Shown: positions 45,821 to 55,583, counted from the stretch's first letter. The stretch: 64,000 nt of DNA from Pseudomonadota bacterium (GCA_027621405.1 JAQCBT010000007.1:62001-126000), one strand, 5' to 3'. Program-made: numbers and translations. Notes: generated by a model not told the origin, from the letters alone.

Positions 45821-48493
45821 ATGAACAAGCAACTGCGACCAGACCCGGCGATCGAACAGGACAAGGCTGAATGGAAGCAGGCGCTGCAGGACATACTCGA
45901 TGCCTATGGCCCGGAAGGTGTCCAGGAAATTCTCAACTGCCTCTCTACCTGGTGCGGTGAACGCCAGATCGATGTCAACAAGGTCACCGTCAATACACCC
46001 TACCTCAATACGATTTCCCGCACCGAACAACCTGCCTATCCAGGCGACCTGGAACTCGAACAGAGACTGGAAAACATCCTGCGCTGGAACGCCATGGCCA
46101 TGGTGCTTCAGGGTCAGGATGCGGGAACCGGTGTAGGCGGCCACATCGCCACCTATGCCTCCGCGGCCAAACTCATGGAGGTAGGCTTCAATCACTTCTT
46201 CCGTTGCAAGAGTGACGACTATGGCGGCGACCTGGTGATCCCCCAACCCCACGCCTCCCCGGGAATCTACGCAAGATCCTGGCTAGAAGGTGTGCTCAGT
46301 GATGAACAGGTGCACAATTACCGCCGCGAATTGCAGCCGGAGGGGGGCCTGACTTCCTACCCGCACCCCCGCTCCATGCCGGACTACTGGCAAGTACCCA
46401 ATGCCTCCATGGGACTCTCCACGCCGACGGCAATCTACCAGGCGCGCTTCGCCCGCTACCTGGAAAACCGGGGGCTGAAACCCAAACTCGGCGGCAAGGT
46501 ATGGTGCTTCATCGGCGACGGCGAGGCGGACGAGCCCGAAGTACTGGGCACTATTAATATTGCCTCGCGTGAAGGACTCGACAACCTTATTCTGGTGGTC
46601 AATTGCAATCTGCAGCGACTTGACGGTCCGGTACGCGGCAATGGCAAGATCATCCAGGAACTGGAAGCCTCGTTCATCGGCGGTGGCTGGAATGTCATCA
46701 AGGTGATCTGGGGCGGTGGCTGGGACAAACTGCTTGAGATCGATGCCAATGCCACCCTGCGCCGCCGCATGGAAGACTGCGTCGACGGCGACTATCAGCG
46801 TTACTCGGTTTTACCTGGCAACATGCAGCGGGAACACTGGGTGGGTGACAATGCCGAACTCAGAAGCATGATGAATGACCTCAGTGATGAGGACGTGAAA
46901 CAGATCAAACGTGGTGGGCAGGATGCCGAAAAGATTTATGCCGCCTATGCCAGGGCGGTAAGAAGCAAGGGCAAGCCGACCGTCATCCTCATCAAGACGG
47001 TGAAGGGCGATGGGCTTGTAGATGCGGCCGGCAGCAACACCGTTCACCAAAAAAAGAATTTCGATGGCGAGCAGCGCCTGGCGATAGCGCGCAACTTTGG
47101 CATCCCACTGGGCGATGAGGCCATCAAGGCGGCACAGTTCTACAAGCCACCCGCCGACAGCGCGGAGGTGCTGTACCTAAAATCGCGGCGCCGGCAACTG
47201 GGGGGACAGATTCCGAAACGGCAATCGGAATGCATAAGACTCAAGGCGCCTGCACTGGAGAAGTTTGATTCTCTCGTAGCCAATCCCGGTGAGCGCAGCC
47301 AGTCCACCACCATGGCGCTGGTGCGCATCCTCTCCATACTGATGCGGGAGAAAGAAATCAGCCGCTACATCGTACCCATCGTTCCCGATGAGGCACGCAC
47401 CTTCGGCCTGGAAGCCCTGTTCAAGATCGCCGGTATCTTTTCCCTGCAGGGGCAGAACTATACACCGGTGGATGCAGACACCCTGGTCGCCTATCGGGAA
47501 GCCGAAGACGGCCAGATTCTGCAGGAAGGCATTTGCGAGACTGGAGCCCTGGCGTCATTCCTCGCAGCGGGTACCGCATACTCCGTCCATGGTGTACCCA
47601 CCATCCCCTTCTACTTCTTCTATTCTATCTTCGGTTTCCAGCGGGTGGGCGACATGATATGGACCTGCGGCGATATGTTGTGCCGCGGATTCCTCATCGG
47701 CGGCACCGCGGGCAGGACGACCCTCAATGGCGAGGGCATCCAGCACCAGGATGGTCACTCCCAGATCATCGCCAGCACCTATCCCAACCTGAAGAGCTAT
47801 GACCCCGCCTTCGCCTATGAGTTGGTAGTCATCGTGCGCGAGGGCATACGGCGCATGTACGACGAGCAGGAAAACATCTTCTATTACCTGACCGCCTATA
47901 ATGAAAACTACGCGATGCCGGCGATGCCACAAGACCCGGCGACAACCGATGGCATCATTGCTGGTGCCTATCATTTCGCTGCCAGCAAAGACAAAAAGAC
48001 TTCGCAAGTCCACCTGCTAGGCAGCGGGTCCATCATGCAGCAGGTGCTGCAGGCCCGGGAAAAACTGGAAGCCCTCGGCTTTGAAGTGAGCGTATGGAGT
48101 GTCACCAGCTATAACGAGTTATATCGGGATGCAGAAGCCTGCGAGCGTTACAACCGCCTGCACCCGGAAGCCGAGCAACGCAGTACCTATGTCAGCGAGA
48201 TGTTCCGCGATACCCAGGGCTGCTATGTCGCCGTCAGCGACTATATGAAGAGCCTGCCCCACAGCATTGCACCCTGGATGCCAGAGAATTACCTGGTGCT
48301 GGGCACAGATGGTTACGGGCGCAGCGAGACCCGGCCAAGTTTGCGTGAGTATTTCGAAATTAGCGCTGACTATGTCTGTCACGCCGCGCTGGTGGGATTG
48401 TTGCGGGCGAAAAAGGTTAACAAGGCTGAGTTCAGGAAGGCCGTTGAGTCACTGGCTATCGATCCTGACAAGGCAGATCCGGCACTGCACTAA
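45821..48493 (+). CDS. aceE: Homodimeric pyruvate dehydrogenase E1 (AceE family)
   Basis: A protein of 890 residues from ATG 45821 (MNKQLRPDPAIEQDKAEW); a TTG at 45755 would add 22. Thiamine diphosphate enzyme of the AceE type, decarboxylating a 2-oxo acid and acylating an E2 lipoyl domain. Conserved parts include GGHIATYASAA, the diphosphate/Mg motif GDGEADEPE with NCNLQRLDGPV, VPIVPDEARTFG and GRTTLNGEGIQHQDGHS. Neither aceF nor lpd is adjacent, so it may be a second, specialised 2-oxo acid E1 (as with MdeB) or a relocated aceE. It is preceded by DUF2059 and converges with the DUF4159 gene. Confidence 0.92.
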   Translation: MNKQLRPDPAIEQDKAEWKQALQDILDAYGPEGVQEILNCLSTWCGERQIDVNKVTVNTPYLNTISRTEQPAYPGDLELEQRLENILRWNAMAMVLQGQDAGTGVGGHIATYASAAKLMEVGFNHFFRCKSDDYGGDLVIPQPHASPGIYARSWLEGVLSDEQVHNYRRELQPEGGLTSYPHPRSMPDYWQVPNASMGLSTPTAIYQARFARYLENRGLKPKLGGKVWCFIGDGEADEPEVLGTINIASREGLDNLILVVNCNLQRLDGPVRGNGKIIQELEASFIGGGWNVIKVIWGGGWDKLLEIDANATLRRRMEDCVDGDYQRYSVLPGNMQREHWVGDNAELRSMMNDLSDEDVKQIKRGGQDAEKIYAAYARAVRSKGKPTVILIKTVKGDGLVDAAGSNTVHQKKNFDGEQRLAIARNFGIPLGDEAIKAAQFYKPPADSAEVLYLKSRRRQLGGQIPKRQSECIRLKAPALEKFDSLVANPGERSQSTTMALVRILSILMREKEISRYIVPIVPDEARTFGLEALFKIAGIFSLQGQNYTPVDADTLVAYREAEDGQILQEGICETGALASFLAAGTAYSVHGVPTIPFYFFYSIFGFQRVGDMIWTCGDMLCRGFLIGGTAGRTTLNGEGIQHQDGHSQIIASTYPNLKSYDPAFAYELVVIVREGIRRMYDEQENIFYYLTAYNENYAMPAMPQDPATTDGIIAGAYHFAASKDKKTSQVHLLGSGSIMQQVLQAREKLEALGFEVSVWSVTSYNELYRDAEACERYNRLHPEAEQRSTYVSEMFRDTQGCYVAVSDYMKSLPHSIAPWMPENYLVLGTDGYGRSETRPSLREYFEISADYVCHAALVGLLRAKKVNKAEFRKAVESLAIDPDKADPALH

Positions 48494-48514
48494 ACTCTAT
48501 GCCTTGCGCGGGAA

Positions 48515-49321
48515 CTAGTGTGTCAGTGAATACATCAGGTAGTTGATGCCAAGCCGGTACGCTGAATTCGCGTAGCGAGTCGGGTAGGCAGGATGATACG
48601 TGTGTTCCCAACCATCACCCATATCGGAATTCCAGTTGATCAGCACCATGACCCTGCCATCATCATCGAGGATGGCGTGATTACTGGCGAAATCGATTCC
48701 CTGCTCCCCATATTCATCGCTACGGTAGAGCGCGGGTATCATCTGTGGCCCTTCGATGTCGTAATAGACATGGAAGATTTCGTGATCGGGTTGCAGTTCA
48801 ATGATTTCCCGGTCGGGAAACACCTGGCTGAAGGCCGCGTAGAAATTATCCCATTGGCGCTGTCCCCAGAAATCATCGATCAGCAGGAAACCGCCCCGCA
48901 ATAGATACTCGCGCAGGTTTTCGGTTTCCCGAGGGCTGAGGAGTATGCCGCCGTTCTGTCCTACCTCCAGCATATAGAGGAAGGGGTAATCAAAAATCTT
49001 CTCATCGTCGAAACGCAACACGATGGGATCGCTCATGACCCGGACGTTGGTCAACCGGGACACGCCCCGCAGGAAATTCATGTCGGCGTCGGGAAAATCG
49101 ATGGACCAGGTACCGTAGCCGAAGCCACCGCCATAGTAGGTGTCGAACTGCACCCGCACGAAGTTGAACTCGCCACCCTCGTCGTAGCCGAGGTCGTAGA
49201 TCTCATCCTGGCTGCCCGCGATCTGGGGATATACCTGAGCACCGAGCGCGCCGGATAACACTAGCAGCGCGATAGCGAATGAGAAGAGGGGGAATTTCCC
49301 GGGACTGCGGGGCATTAACAA
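48515..49321 (-). CDS. DUF4159-domain exported protein
   Basis: A 268-residue protein with a signal peptide (ending GALGAQ). The remainder is DUF4159, which has a glutamine-amidotransferase-like fold: FDYPFLYMLEVGQNGGILLS, LREYLLRGGFLLIDDFWG and the conserved NWNSDMGDGWEHTYHPAYP near the end. Family role unknown; relatives occur in MoxR/BatA-type operons, but none is seen here. It is convergent with aceE, 21 bp apart. Confidence 0.85.
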   Translation of the reverse strand: MLMPRSPGKFPLFSFAIALLVLSGALGAQVYPQIAGSQDEIYDLGYDEGGEFNFVRVQFDTYYGGGFGYGTWSIDFPDADMNFLRGVSRLTNVRVMSDPIVLRFDDEKIFDYPFLYMLEVGQNGGILLSPRETENLREYLLRGGFLLIDDFWGQRQWDNFYAAFSQVFPDREIIELQPDHEIFHVYYDIEGPQMIPALYRSDEYGEQGIDFASNHAILDDDGRVMVLINWNSDMGDGWEHTYHPAYPTRYANSAYRLGINYLMYSLTH

Positions 49322-49520
49322 GATCCTGAATTAGATGGCATTCAAGTGTCTCCACTTTCCGCTGAAGTTTCAAGCAATCGAGTTCACCTGCCTGTCCAGA
49401 AAATCTCCAAAATCGTGCTTTGCTTTTTCAGATTCTTGCCTACACTAATCTAGAGATTCGGGGTTTCGTCAGCTGTTACGGCCGGTAGTCAATCACCGGC
49501 CCAGAGATAGATGAACGAGG

Positions 49521-49566
49521 AAGCCGACCAGAAGTCATGTCACAGGGAAGTGCGTGTGGTCGGCTT
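49521..49566. other. Intergenic inverted repeat
   Basis: AAGCCGACCA (49521-49530) and TGGTCGGCTT (49557-49566) are perfect 10-bp complements with a 26-nt loop, located 44 bp after the ChaN-like gene on its downstream side. Possibly a terminator or an operator; no T-run. Confidence 0.35.
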
Positions 49567-49609
49567 ACCCTGGCTCGTTCTCTTCACCAGTTTATGCACC
49601 AGGAATTAT

Positions 49610-50605
49610 TCACTGGGGTGCGCGCAGAGACGCGCAGTAGTCTTCGCTGGTCAAGGCCGGGGTGAACCAGATGTAATCGTAGGCAGGAATCTCGCCAAAG
49701 CGCTGTAGGTACTCCTCGGCATCGACAACATCCTCCTGCACTTCCAGAAAGGCCAGGGACAATATGTCTTCCCGGGAAAGTGATCGATCGCCCTGCAACA
49801 GGTAATTTGGCACACCAAGATCCTGGCGTATGTGGTAATTGCCTGCGATCAATACCACAGCCCCGTCAGCCACTGCTCCTTGCATGGCGGCAGCCATCGT
49901 AAAATCCCTCTGCTGCTGAACCCGTAGCATGGCCGGAAACTGGGATGCAGGCAGCATGCCACAGTGGCTCTCATCGATATCCCTGTTCAGTTGCTCCATG
50001 GTTACCGCGTCAAACACCGCGGCCAGGTGTTGGTAGTCTGCCGCGTCGGCGCCGTAGATCTGCCCGACGTCTGCAGCGCTGATGTTGCCGGAGAAAATAG
50101 GTACCCGGCGAGAGTAAGTGGCTTCTACCAATGGACCGTAGAAATTCCAGTCCCATCCCTCGACGTCCCATTGCAGGTAGTCGCGGATCTCTGCGCTGGA
50201 TTCCAGGTCCTGCTGGTTCAGTGCCGTCAGTGCCTCGTCGGCCCCGCGGTCCAGCATCTCGAACACGACACCAGCGACGGCTTCATCCTGCAGCAATCCC
50301 TCCAACATATACATCTGTAAGGCGTGGTGATCAGGATTGTCGTGCTTCTCACCCAATAAAAGATACCTGGCCTCGTTTACGGCACTCCACAATTCAGTCT
50401 CGCTGACGAAGCGCGTCGCATGGCTATCCCAGATTTTTCCTACCAGGGGATGATCGCGGTACAGGTCGGTCTGCCACTGTCGCTCACCGGACTGTGCCGC
50501 AACATCCGATTGTGCGCAACCTGCCAGCAATAGTGCCGATGCAGCCAGCATTGCCCAGCTGCTAATTTGTGCCACCCATCTGCTGCCAGTTGGCATAGAT
50601 TTCAT
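49610..50605 (-). CDS. ChaN-family (haem-binding-type) lipoprotein
   Basis: From ATG 50605 (or 50596) a 331-residue lipoprotein: hydrophobic segment ending in lipobox Cys30 (LLLAGC), then the ChaN fold with YLLLGEKHDNPDHHALQ, GVVFEMLDRGADEAL, and IAGNYHIRQDLGVP near the C-terminus. ChaN of Campylobacter binds haem as a dimer and related folds include EreA/TraB. The start lies within the end of the upstream cytochrome c gene, so the two are translationally linked. That neighbour makes a haem-linked role plausible. Confidence 0.88.
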   Translation of the reverse strand: MKSMPTGSRWVAQISSWAMLAASALLLAGCAQSDVAAQSGERQWQTDLYRDHPLVGKIWDSHATRFVSETELWSAVNEARYLLLGEKHDNPDHHALQMYMLEGLLQDEAVAGVVFEMLDRGADEALTALNQQDLESSAEIRDYLQWDVEGWDWNFYGPLVEATYSRRVPIFSGNISAADVGQIYGADAADYQHLAAVFDAVTMEQLNRDIDESHCGMLPASQFPAMLRVQQQRDFTMAAAMQGAVADGAVVLIAGNYHIRQDLGVPNYLLQGDRSLSREDILSLAFLEVQEDVVDAEEYLQRFGEIPAYDYIWFTPALTSEDYCASLRAPQ

Positions 50606-51023
50606 CACTCCAGAAATTTTGAAAGAAGGCGATTGCGGCAAGCTTCTGTTCCTCATCGAGTTGCTCTGCAAATCCGGGCATCTGACCACCCAAGGGTACA
50701 CCACCTTCATTAATTACCTGCAGCAGCACCGACAGGGGATGATGCCAGGCATGGGCACTGCCATTAAGTGGGGGTGGTGGAAACGAACCATCGGCCAGAC
50801 GTTGGCGCCAGTCTTCGTGCAAGCCCTGCGCGGCGTTTCCATGGCACAGCGCGCAGTTGTCGGCAAAGACCTGCCTTCCCATCTCAACCTGCTGTGGCCC
50901 ATACCAGCGCTGGGTCTGGGGGTCGACTCCATCGCCCACACCCGGGCCATTACCCTCGTCGCCGCTGCAGGCGAACAACACAGCCACGATCAGGCCAAGT
51001 CCTGTCTTGCTTAGCACTTGCAT
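50562..51023 (-). CDS. Monohaem cytochrome c lipoprotein
   Basis: A 153-residue protein with a lipoprotein signal (VLFACS, Cys19) and a single class I cytochrome c domain: haem motif CALCH at 57-61 and a Met ligand probably in GGQMPGF. Small soluble domain attached to a membrane by lipid. It lies between sixA (9 bp upstream) and the ChaN-like gene (overlapping), forming an operon of three. Confidence 0.9.
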   Translation of the reverse strand: MQVLSKTGLGLIVAVLFACSGDEGNGPGVGDGVDPQTQRWYGPQQVEMGRQVFADNCALCHGNAAQGLHEDWRQRLADGSFPPPPLNGSAHAWHHPLSVLLQVINEGGVPLGGQMPGFAEQLDEEQKLAAIAFFQNFWSDEIYANWQQMGGTN

Positions 51024-51032
51024 GGAAACAGC

Positions 51033-51521
51033 CTACTTCTTGGGGTAGTCAAATTCCACCAGGGTGCCGATGCCAGCCTCAATGTCAGCCCAGTCATCGA
51101 TATCCAGAGAGATCTCCACCAGCCCGCAGGTAGGGATATTGTCGATCTCCGTATTCGCCATCACATTGGCAAATTCGGTAATAGCGGGATTGTGGCCCAC
51201 CAACATCGCCGAATCACAAGCATCGTCCACCAGACTGGCAGCCTTCAGGAACATGCCGGTGCCGGCGAAGTAGAGCTCTGGATTACTGACGATGTCATCT
51301 ACTGGAAAGTCCAGGGCCTCGGCTATCAACTTGGCCGTGGTCTTTGCCCGCAGCGCAGGACTGGAGATGATACTGCAGGGATTTACCCCGCGTTGCTTGA
51401 ATCGCTCCCCCATGATGGGTGCGTCGTGGAAACCACGCTCGCTGAGCGGCCGCTCAAAGTCTTTAAGTTCTGGGTTATCCCAACTGGATTTTGCGTGACG
51501 CAGTAAATAGAGCGTTTTCAT
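51033..51521 (-). CDS. sixA: SixA-type phosphohistidine phosphatase
   Basis: A 162-residue histidine-phosphatase-superfamily protein: N-terminal RHAKSSWDNP catalytic motif, PLSERGFHDAP, SSPALRAKTTAKLIAEAL and the second catalytic His in LVGHNPAITEFAN. This matches SixA, which removes phosphate from histidine of phosphotransfer proteins such as ArcB or PTSNtr. It is the first gene of the sixA-cytochrome c-ChaN set. Confidence 0.9.
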   Translation of the reverse strand: MKTLYLLRHAKSSWDNPELKDFERPLSERGFHDAPIMGERFKQRGVNPCSIISSPALRAKTTAKLIAEALDFPVDDIVSNPELYFAGTGMFLKAASLVDDACDSAMLVGHNPAITEFANVMANTEIDNIPTCGLVEISLDIDDWADIEAGIGTLVEFDYPKK

Positions 51522-51725
51522 TTCATTGCCGGGGGTGGGCTGGCGGCTGATGATGCCCGGAGCCGCCTGTTGGTCTGTCTTGCAGCCTTATACCGCAATC
51601 TCAATCTCAACTCCAGAAAAGTCGGGTAGCCGACGATACCCTAGTCATTAAATGAAAAATCGGCCGGGTTTGCGCGAATTGGAGCGCAGTTTTTGAGTGC
51701 CGAAAGCAGAGCCAGGAGCAAATTA

Positions 51726-52439
51726 ATGGCCATACGCAGAATCACCACTACCTTGATGATTGGGAGCCTGTGGGCTGGAGGGGTTATCGCCCAGGAAGAA
51801 GATGGAATCAGCACCGAAGTCGAACTGGGTGCGGTAGTGACGACAGGAAATACCGAGAATGAAAATCTTAATTTTCGCGGTGAGGTCGACTGGCGCGATG
51901 GTCGTTGGGAATATGGCTTCCTGATCGATGGCTTTCGCTCCTCCCAGGAAGACAGGCTGACTGCCAACCGCATGTACTACGTGGCCGATGCCGAGTATGA
52001 CCTGAATGAAGACAGTTTTATCCTCACTCGTCTCGCCCATGAAGATGATGAATTCAGCGGCTATGACTACCAGTCGGATTTCTCGGTCAGCTACGGTCGC
52101 AATCTGCTGACCTCCAGGGAGAACATGGCTCTCACCCTCAACATAGGTGCGGGTGCTCGTCGCAGCAAGAGTGCGGACGAGGAGTTCAGTGAAGCGATTC
52201 TGCGCCTAGCTGGCGACTATGAGTGGAATATTTCAGAATCTGCCATCTTCGGACAGACCCTGAGCGCTGAATCCGGTGACAAGACCAGTATCTTCCGTTC
52301 TGAGTCCAGTATCGAGACCCGCATACTGGATAACCTTTCACTAAGGTTTTCGTTTAACATTAAGCACCAGACCGAAGTGCCGCGAAACCGGGAAAAGACC
52401 GATACCGAAACAGCCATAACGTTCGTTATGAATTTCTAG
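51726..52439 (+). CDS. DUF481-family outer-membrane-like protein
   Basis: Start at ATG 51726 (MAIRRITTTLMIGSLWAGG) with an AGGAGC ribosome binding site, giving 237 residues; an in-frame start at 51693 would add 11. Signal peptide, then a run of alternating beta strands with ELGAVVTTGNTENENLNFRG and a C-terminal aromatic residue (VMNF), which suits a 12-strand beta-barrel. The family (DUF481, YdiY) consists of putative salt-induced outer membrane proteins. Confidence 0.87.
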   Translation: MAIRRITTTLMIGSLWAGGVIAQEEDGISTEVELGAVVTTGNTENENLNFRGEVDWRDGRWEYGFLIDGFRSSQEDRLTANRMYYVADAEYDLNEDSFILTRLAHEDDEFSGYDYQSDFSVSYGRNLLTSRENMALTLNIGAGARRSKSADEEFSEAILRLAGDYEWNISESAIFGQTLSAESGDKTSIFRSESSIETRILDNLSLRFSFNIKHQTEVPRNREKTDTETAITFVMNF

Positions 52440-52540
52440 CAGTTTCACCCGCCGGGCAGAACACGATCAACTGGGCTGCCCGGTCGTATCCCCTGTTCAT
52501 ACTATAATCCTCGGTTTGTCTTCGATACCAAGGAGCATTC

Positions 52541-54157
52541 ATGACACCTGTCGTCCGCGTTTACTGGCTTATAACCCTGGTCTTCCTGCCCCTGAGCTTG
52601 CTGTGGCTTCACCTCAGCACCGGTGGTGTCTATTCGGCGAGTGAGCTTGCCTCCAACCCTTTGGCAGTTTTCTTTACCTTTGTGTTTGCCTTGTGGGCAA
52701 TATGTGGCGGCTACGACATTCTTTTCAGTGTTAGCAATCTGCGCCGCAACTACCCGGTACTGGCCAATATTCGCTACTTCCTTGAACATTTTCGGCCGGA
52801 GATTCAACAGTATTTCATTTCCAACAATCTCGAAGAAAAGCCCTTCAGCCGTGAACGACGCAATCTGGTTTACCGCCGCTCCAAGGGTCTTAATGACACG
52901 ATTCCCTTCGGCACCGAACAGGACATCATGGCAGATGGCTATCGCAGCCTGCTGCATTCGATCAATGCCGTACACATCGACGACAGCGAAGCACGAGTCG
53001 ACTTCGGCGGGCCACAGTGCAGCAAACCCTATAGCGCATCGAGATTGAATATTTCCGCCATGAGTTTCGGCTCCTTAAGCTCCAGCGCTATCGAAGCCTT
53101 GAACAAGGGAGCCAGGCTCGGCGGCTTTGCCCACAACACCGGCGAGGGTGGACTCAGTCCCTATCATTTGAAACATGGGGGTGATCTGATCTGGCAACTG
53201 GGTACGGCCTACTTCGGATGCCGGAATAAAGACGGTATGTTCGACGATGGCGCCTTCGCCGAACGCGCGTCCAGAGAAGAAATCAAGATGACTGAGATAA
53301 AGATTTCGCAGGGAGCGAAGCCCTCGCACGGCGGCGTGTTGCCCGGTGCGAAGGTCACCCAGGAGATCGCGGAAATCCGGCTCGTTGAAGTTGGCAAGAC
53401 AGTCAACTCACCGGCTACTCACCCTGAATTCTCAACCCCAGTGGGGCTATTGGAATTTGTTCAGCGAGTGAGGGAAAAGAGCGGCGGCAAGCCCGTGGGC
53501 TTCAAGCTCTGCATTGGGCGTCGACATGAATTTCTCTCTATCGTGAAAGCCATGCTGGAAACCGGAATTCTCCCGGATTTCATTACCATCGGCTCGGAAG
53601 GGGGTACCGGCGCCGCTCCCACCGAGTTCGCCAACAGGCTGGGGATGCCTTGCCTGGAAGCGACCCACTATGTGAACCAGGCACTGATCGGCGCCGGGCT
53701 CAGAGACTCAATCCGTATTATTTCATCCGGTATTACCGCCACCGGCTTCGACATGCTGGAGAAGATCGCCGTTGGGGCCAACACGGTAAACGCCGCGCGC
53801 TCCATGATGCTCGCACTGGGCTGCATACAGGCCCGCACCTGTAATACCAACAGATGCCCTACGGGCGTGGCTACCCAGGATCCCTTCCGCTCCCGGGCCG
53901 TGGATATCGAGGACAAGTCACTGCGGGTGAAGCGTTATCACAACGCCACAGTGAACTCGTTTCTCGAGCTTTGTGGTGCCATGGGGTTTCAGCATCCCGA
54001 TGACCTCAAACCCGATGATCTCCTGCGCCGCTGCGATGAGTACACCCGAACTTTTACCCAGATCTATGCGCCGCTGGCAGCAGGCCAACTCCTGACCGCA
54101 GAGATTCCGTCGGATTACAGTGCAGACTGGGCCAGGGCGAAGGCCAGCAGCTTCTAG
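52541..54157 (+). CDS. FMN-binding glutamate-synthase-family protein
   Basis: A 538-residue protein with two N-terminal membrane helices (about 8-27 and 41-60) and a large domain like the FMN/synthase domain of glutamate synthase: LNISAMSFGSLSSSAIEALN, NTGEGGLSPYH, EIKISQGAKPSHGGVLPG, GSEGGTGAAP and the Cys-rich CIQARTCNTNRCPTGVATQDP. It lacks the glutaminase domain. Such membrane-anchored GltB2-like proteins are widespread in proteobacteria and their reaction is unproven. Monocistronic. Confidence 0.92.
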   Translation: MTPVVRVYWLITLVFLPLSLLWLHLSTGGVYSASELASNPLAVFFTFVFALWAICGGYDILFSVSNLRRNYPVLANIRYFLEHFRPEIQQYFISNNLEEKPFSRERRNLVYRRSKGLNDTIPFGTEQDIMADGYRSLLHSINAVHIDDSEARVDFGGPQCSKPYSASRLNISAMSFGSLSSSAIEALNKGARLGGFAHNTGEGGLSPYHLKHGGDLIWQLGTAYFGCRNKDGMFDDGAFAERASREEIKMTEIKISQGAKPSHGGVLPGAKVTQEIAEIRLVEVGKTVNSPATHPEFSTPVGLLEFVQRVREKSGGKPVGFKLCIGRRHEFLSIVKAMLETGILPDFITIGSEGGTGAAPTEFANRLGMPCLEATHYVNQALIGAGLRDSIRIISSGITATGFDMLEKIAVGANTVNAARSMMLALGCIQARTCNTNRCPTGVATQDPFRSRAVDIEDKSLRVKRYHNATVNSFLELCGAMGFQHPDDLKPDDLLRRCDEYTRTFTQIYAPLAAGQLLTAEIPSDYSADWARAKASSF

Positions 54158-54265
54158 GCAGGTACATGGGTAATCCCCCGGGACTCTCCAGGTTTGCGCC
54201 CTCGAGCTAACTGCCCTGCAGCGCCCCGGTGGTCTCGCCCGGCAATCCGGCGCTATACTTCTGGT

Positions 54266-54847
54266 ATGGCTACGATTATCCAGAAAAGCCCGATGCATCT
54301 GCCTCGCCTGTTGTTGGCCAGCCTCCTGTTACTCATCCCTGTAGTGCCGGTTAATGCCGACCAGAAGGATGAGCGCCTGAACGAGTTATTCGCGGATCTG
54401 GGTGACACTTCAGATATCGGGAGTATTCGTGCCACAGAGAACCAGATCTGGGAGATCTGGCTGCAGCATGCCAATCCGGATGTCGAACGCCTGCTGGTGA
54501 TGGGAACCGAGCGCATGAACACCCGCCAATACCCTGAAGCATTGCTGATCTTTAACCAGCTCGTGGAAAGTGTTCCGGATTTCGCCGAAGCATGGAACAA
54601 ACGGGCGACCCTGTTCTACATGCTGGGTAACTTCGAGGCATCCATAGAAGACATTGAGACCACACTGGAACTCGAACCGCGTCACTTCGGCGCGCTGTCT
54701 GGTCTGGGTCTGGTATATCTGCAACAGGGAGAATTACAGAAGGCGCGCGAAGCTTTTGAAAACCTGATCGAGGTACACCCGCACAGTCCCAACGCCCAGG
54801 AGAACCTGCGCTACGTTATGGAGCGGTTGCAGCGAGATCTGATCTGA
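54266..54847 (+). CDS. Periplasmic TPR-repeat protein
   Basis: A 193-residue protein from ATG 54266 (MATIIQKSPMHLPRLLLA); a later Met (MHLPRLLLA) is also possible. Signal peptide ending VNADQ, then two to three tetratricopeptide repeats from about residue 85 (for example AWNKRATLFYMLGNFEASIED and GLGLVYLQQGELQKAREAFE). TPRs mediate protein contacts. No enzymatic motif. It ends about 70 bp before a bidirectional terminator. Confidence 0.82.
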   Translation: MATIIQKSPMHLPRLLLASLLLLIPVVPVNADQKDERLNELFADLGDTSDIGSIRATENQIWEIWLQHANPDVERLLVMGTERMNTRQYPEALLIFNQLVESVPDFAEAWNKRATLFYMLGNFEASIEDIETTLELEPRHFGALSGLGLVYLQQGELQKAREAFENLIEVHPHSPNAQENLRYVMERLQRDLI

Positions 54848-54912
54848 GAGTAGCTGCAGTTGCGAATCGCACTTGCTTATGAGGCTCTGGCCTTGTGCAG
54901 GAAACAGAGACA

Positions 54913-54942
54913 AAAAAAGGGTTGCCGTAGCAACCCTTTTTT
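54913..54942. terminator. Bidirectional Rho-independent terminator
   Basis: A 13-bp stem with A-tract on one side and T-tract on the other (AAAAAAGGGTTGC, loop CGTA, GCAACCCTTTTTT), between the convergent TPR gene and the small lipoprotein gene. Confidence 0.93.
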
Positions 54943-54959
54943 ATTTCGAAGCGTGAGTC

Positions 54960-55322
54960 TTACTGGGAACGTGTACCAGTAACACCGAAAGCACCGAAGT
55001 CGCTGCCGAATTCACCGCTCAGGGAATCGCCATCGACCTGGCCAGAGAATTCCAGGACAAGAGTCTGGCCCTGGGCATCTATCTCAGCATCGAATGCAAT
55101 GCTGTTGCCATCGTAGGTGATACCACCGATTGGTGCTTCACCCAATTGATCGGAACCCATTATTCCAGTGCCATCGGCATTCAGGGTCAGGCGCGCAGGC
55201 AGAGCGCCCAGAGGAGTGTTCATTTCCACGTCCCACACACCAACGCCGGGAGGAGTGGATGCAGCGCATCCAACCAGAACAGCCAGGCCAAGTACCAACA
55301 ATCCGCTCTTAAAATTTTTCAT
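54960..55322 (-). CDS. Small lipoprotein, unidentified
   Basis: A 120-residue lipoprotein (lipobox VLVGC, Cys19). The mature part reads VGVWDVEMNTPLGALPARLT and continues as a beta-rich domain with repeated D/G turns, GITYDGNSIAFDAEID and LEFSGQVDGDSLSGEFG. It resembles small lipocalin-like or calycin-like secreted domains, but I cannot name a family. The gene stands alone and is followed by a strong terminator. Confidence 0.75.
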   Translation of the reverse strand: MKNFKSGLLVLGLAVLVGCAASTPPGVGVWDVEMNTPLGALPARLTLNADGTGIMGSDQLGEAPIGGITYDGNSIAFDAEIDAQGQTLVLEFSGQVDGDSLSGEFGSDFGAFGVTGTRSQ

Positions 55323-55583
55323 GTAGTTCTACCTTTCTATAATCAGCTTATTTGCTATTAGCTTTGAATTTGCTCAACTTCAGTCCTACAACAGAAGCCC
55401 GGAGTTACCGTCTGGAGCAGCCGTTGGCCATCTCAACCCCCACCCCCTTCTTCGTGGAGTTGCCTCAATTGAAAACGGTTCGCCTATTGTCCTGCTAATT
55501 GACTTACAGTCAACCTCGAAGGGCCGCCAATCTTCACCGCCTGTCTGAAATAAGGGGCGCTTGGCGGCTCGATCAAAATTTCG

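Noticed and set aside
49521..49566. Inverted repeat as a transposon end or riboswitch
   Set aside because: Only 10-bp arms with a 26-nt loop, no second copy and no associated mobile gene; listed only as a hairpin.
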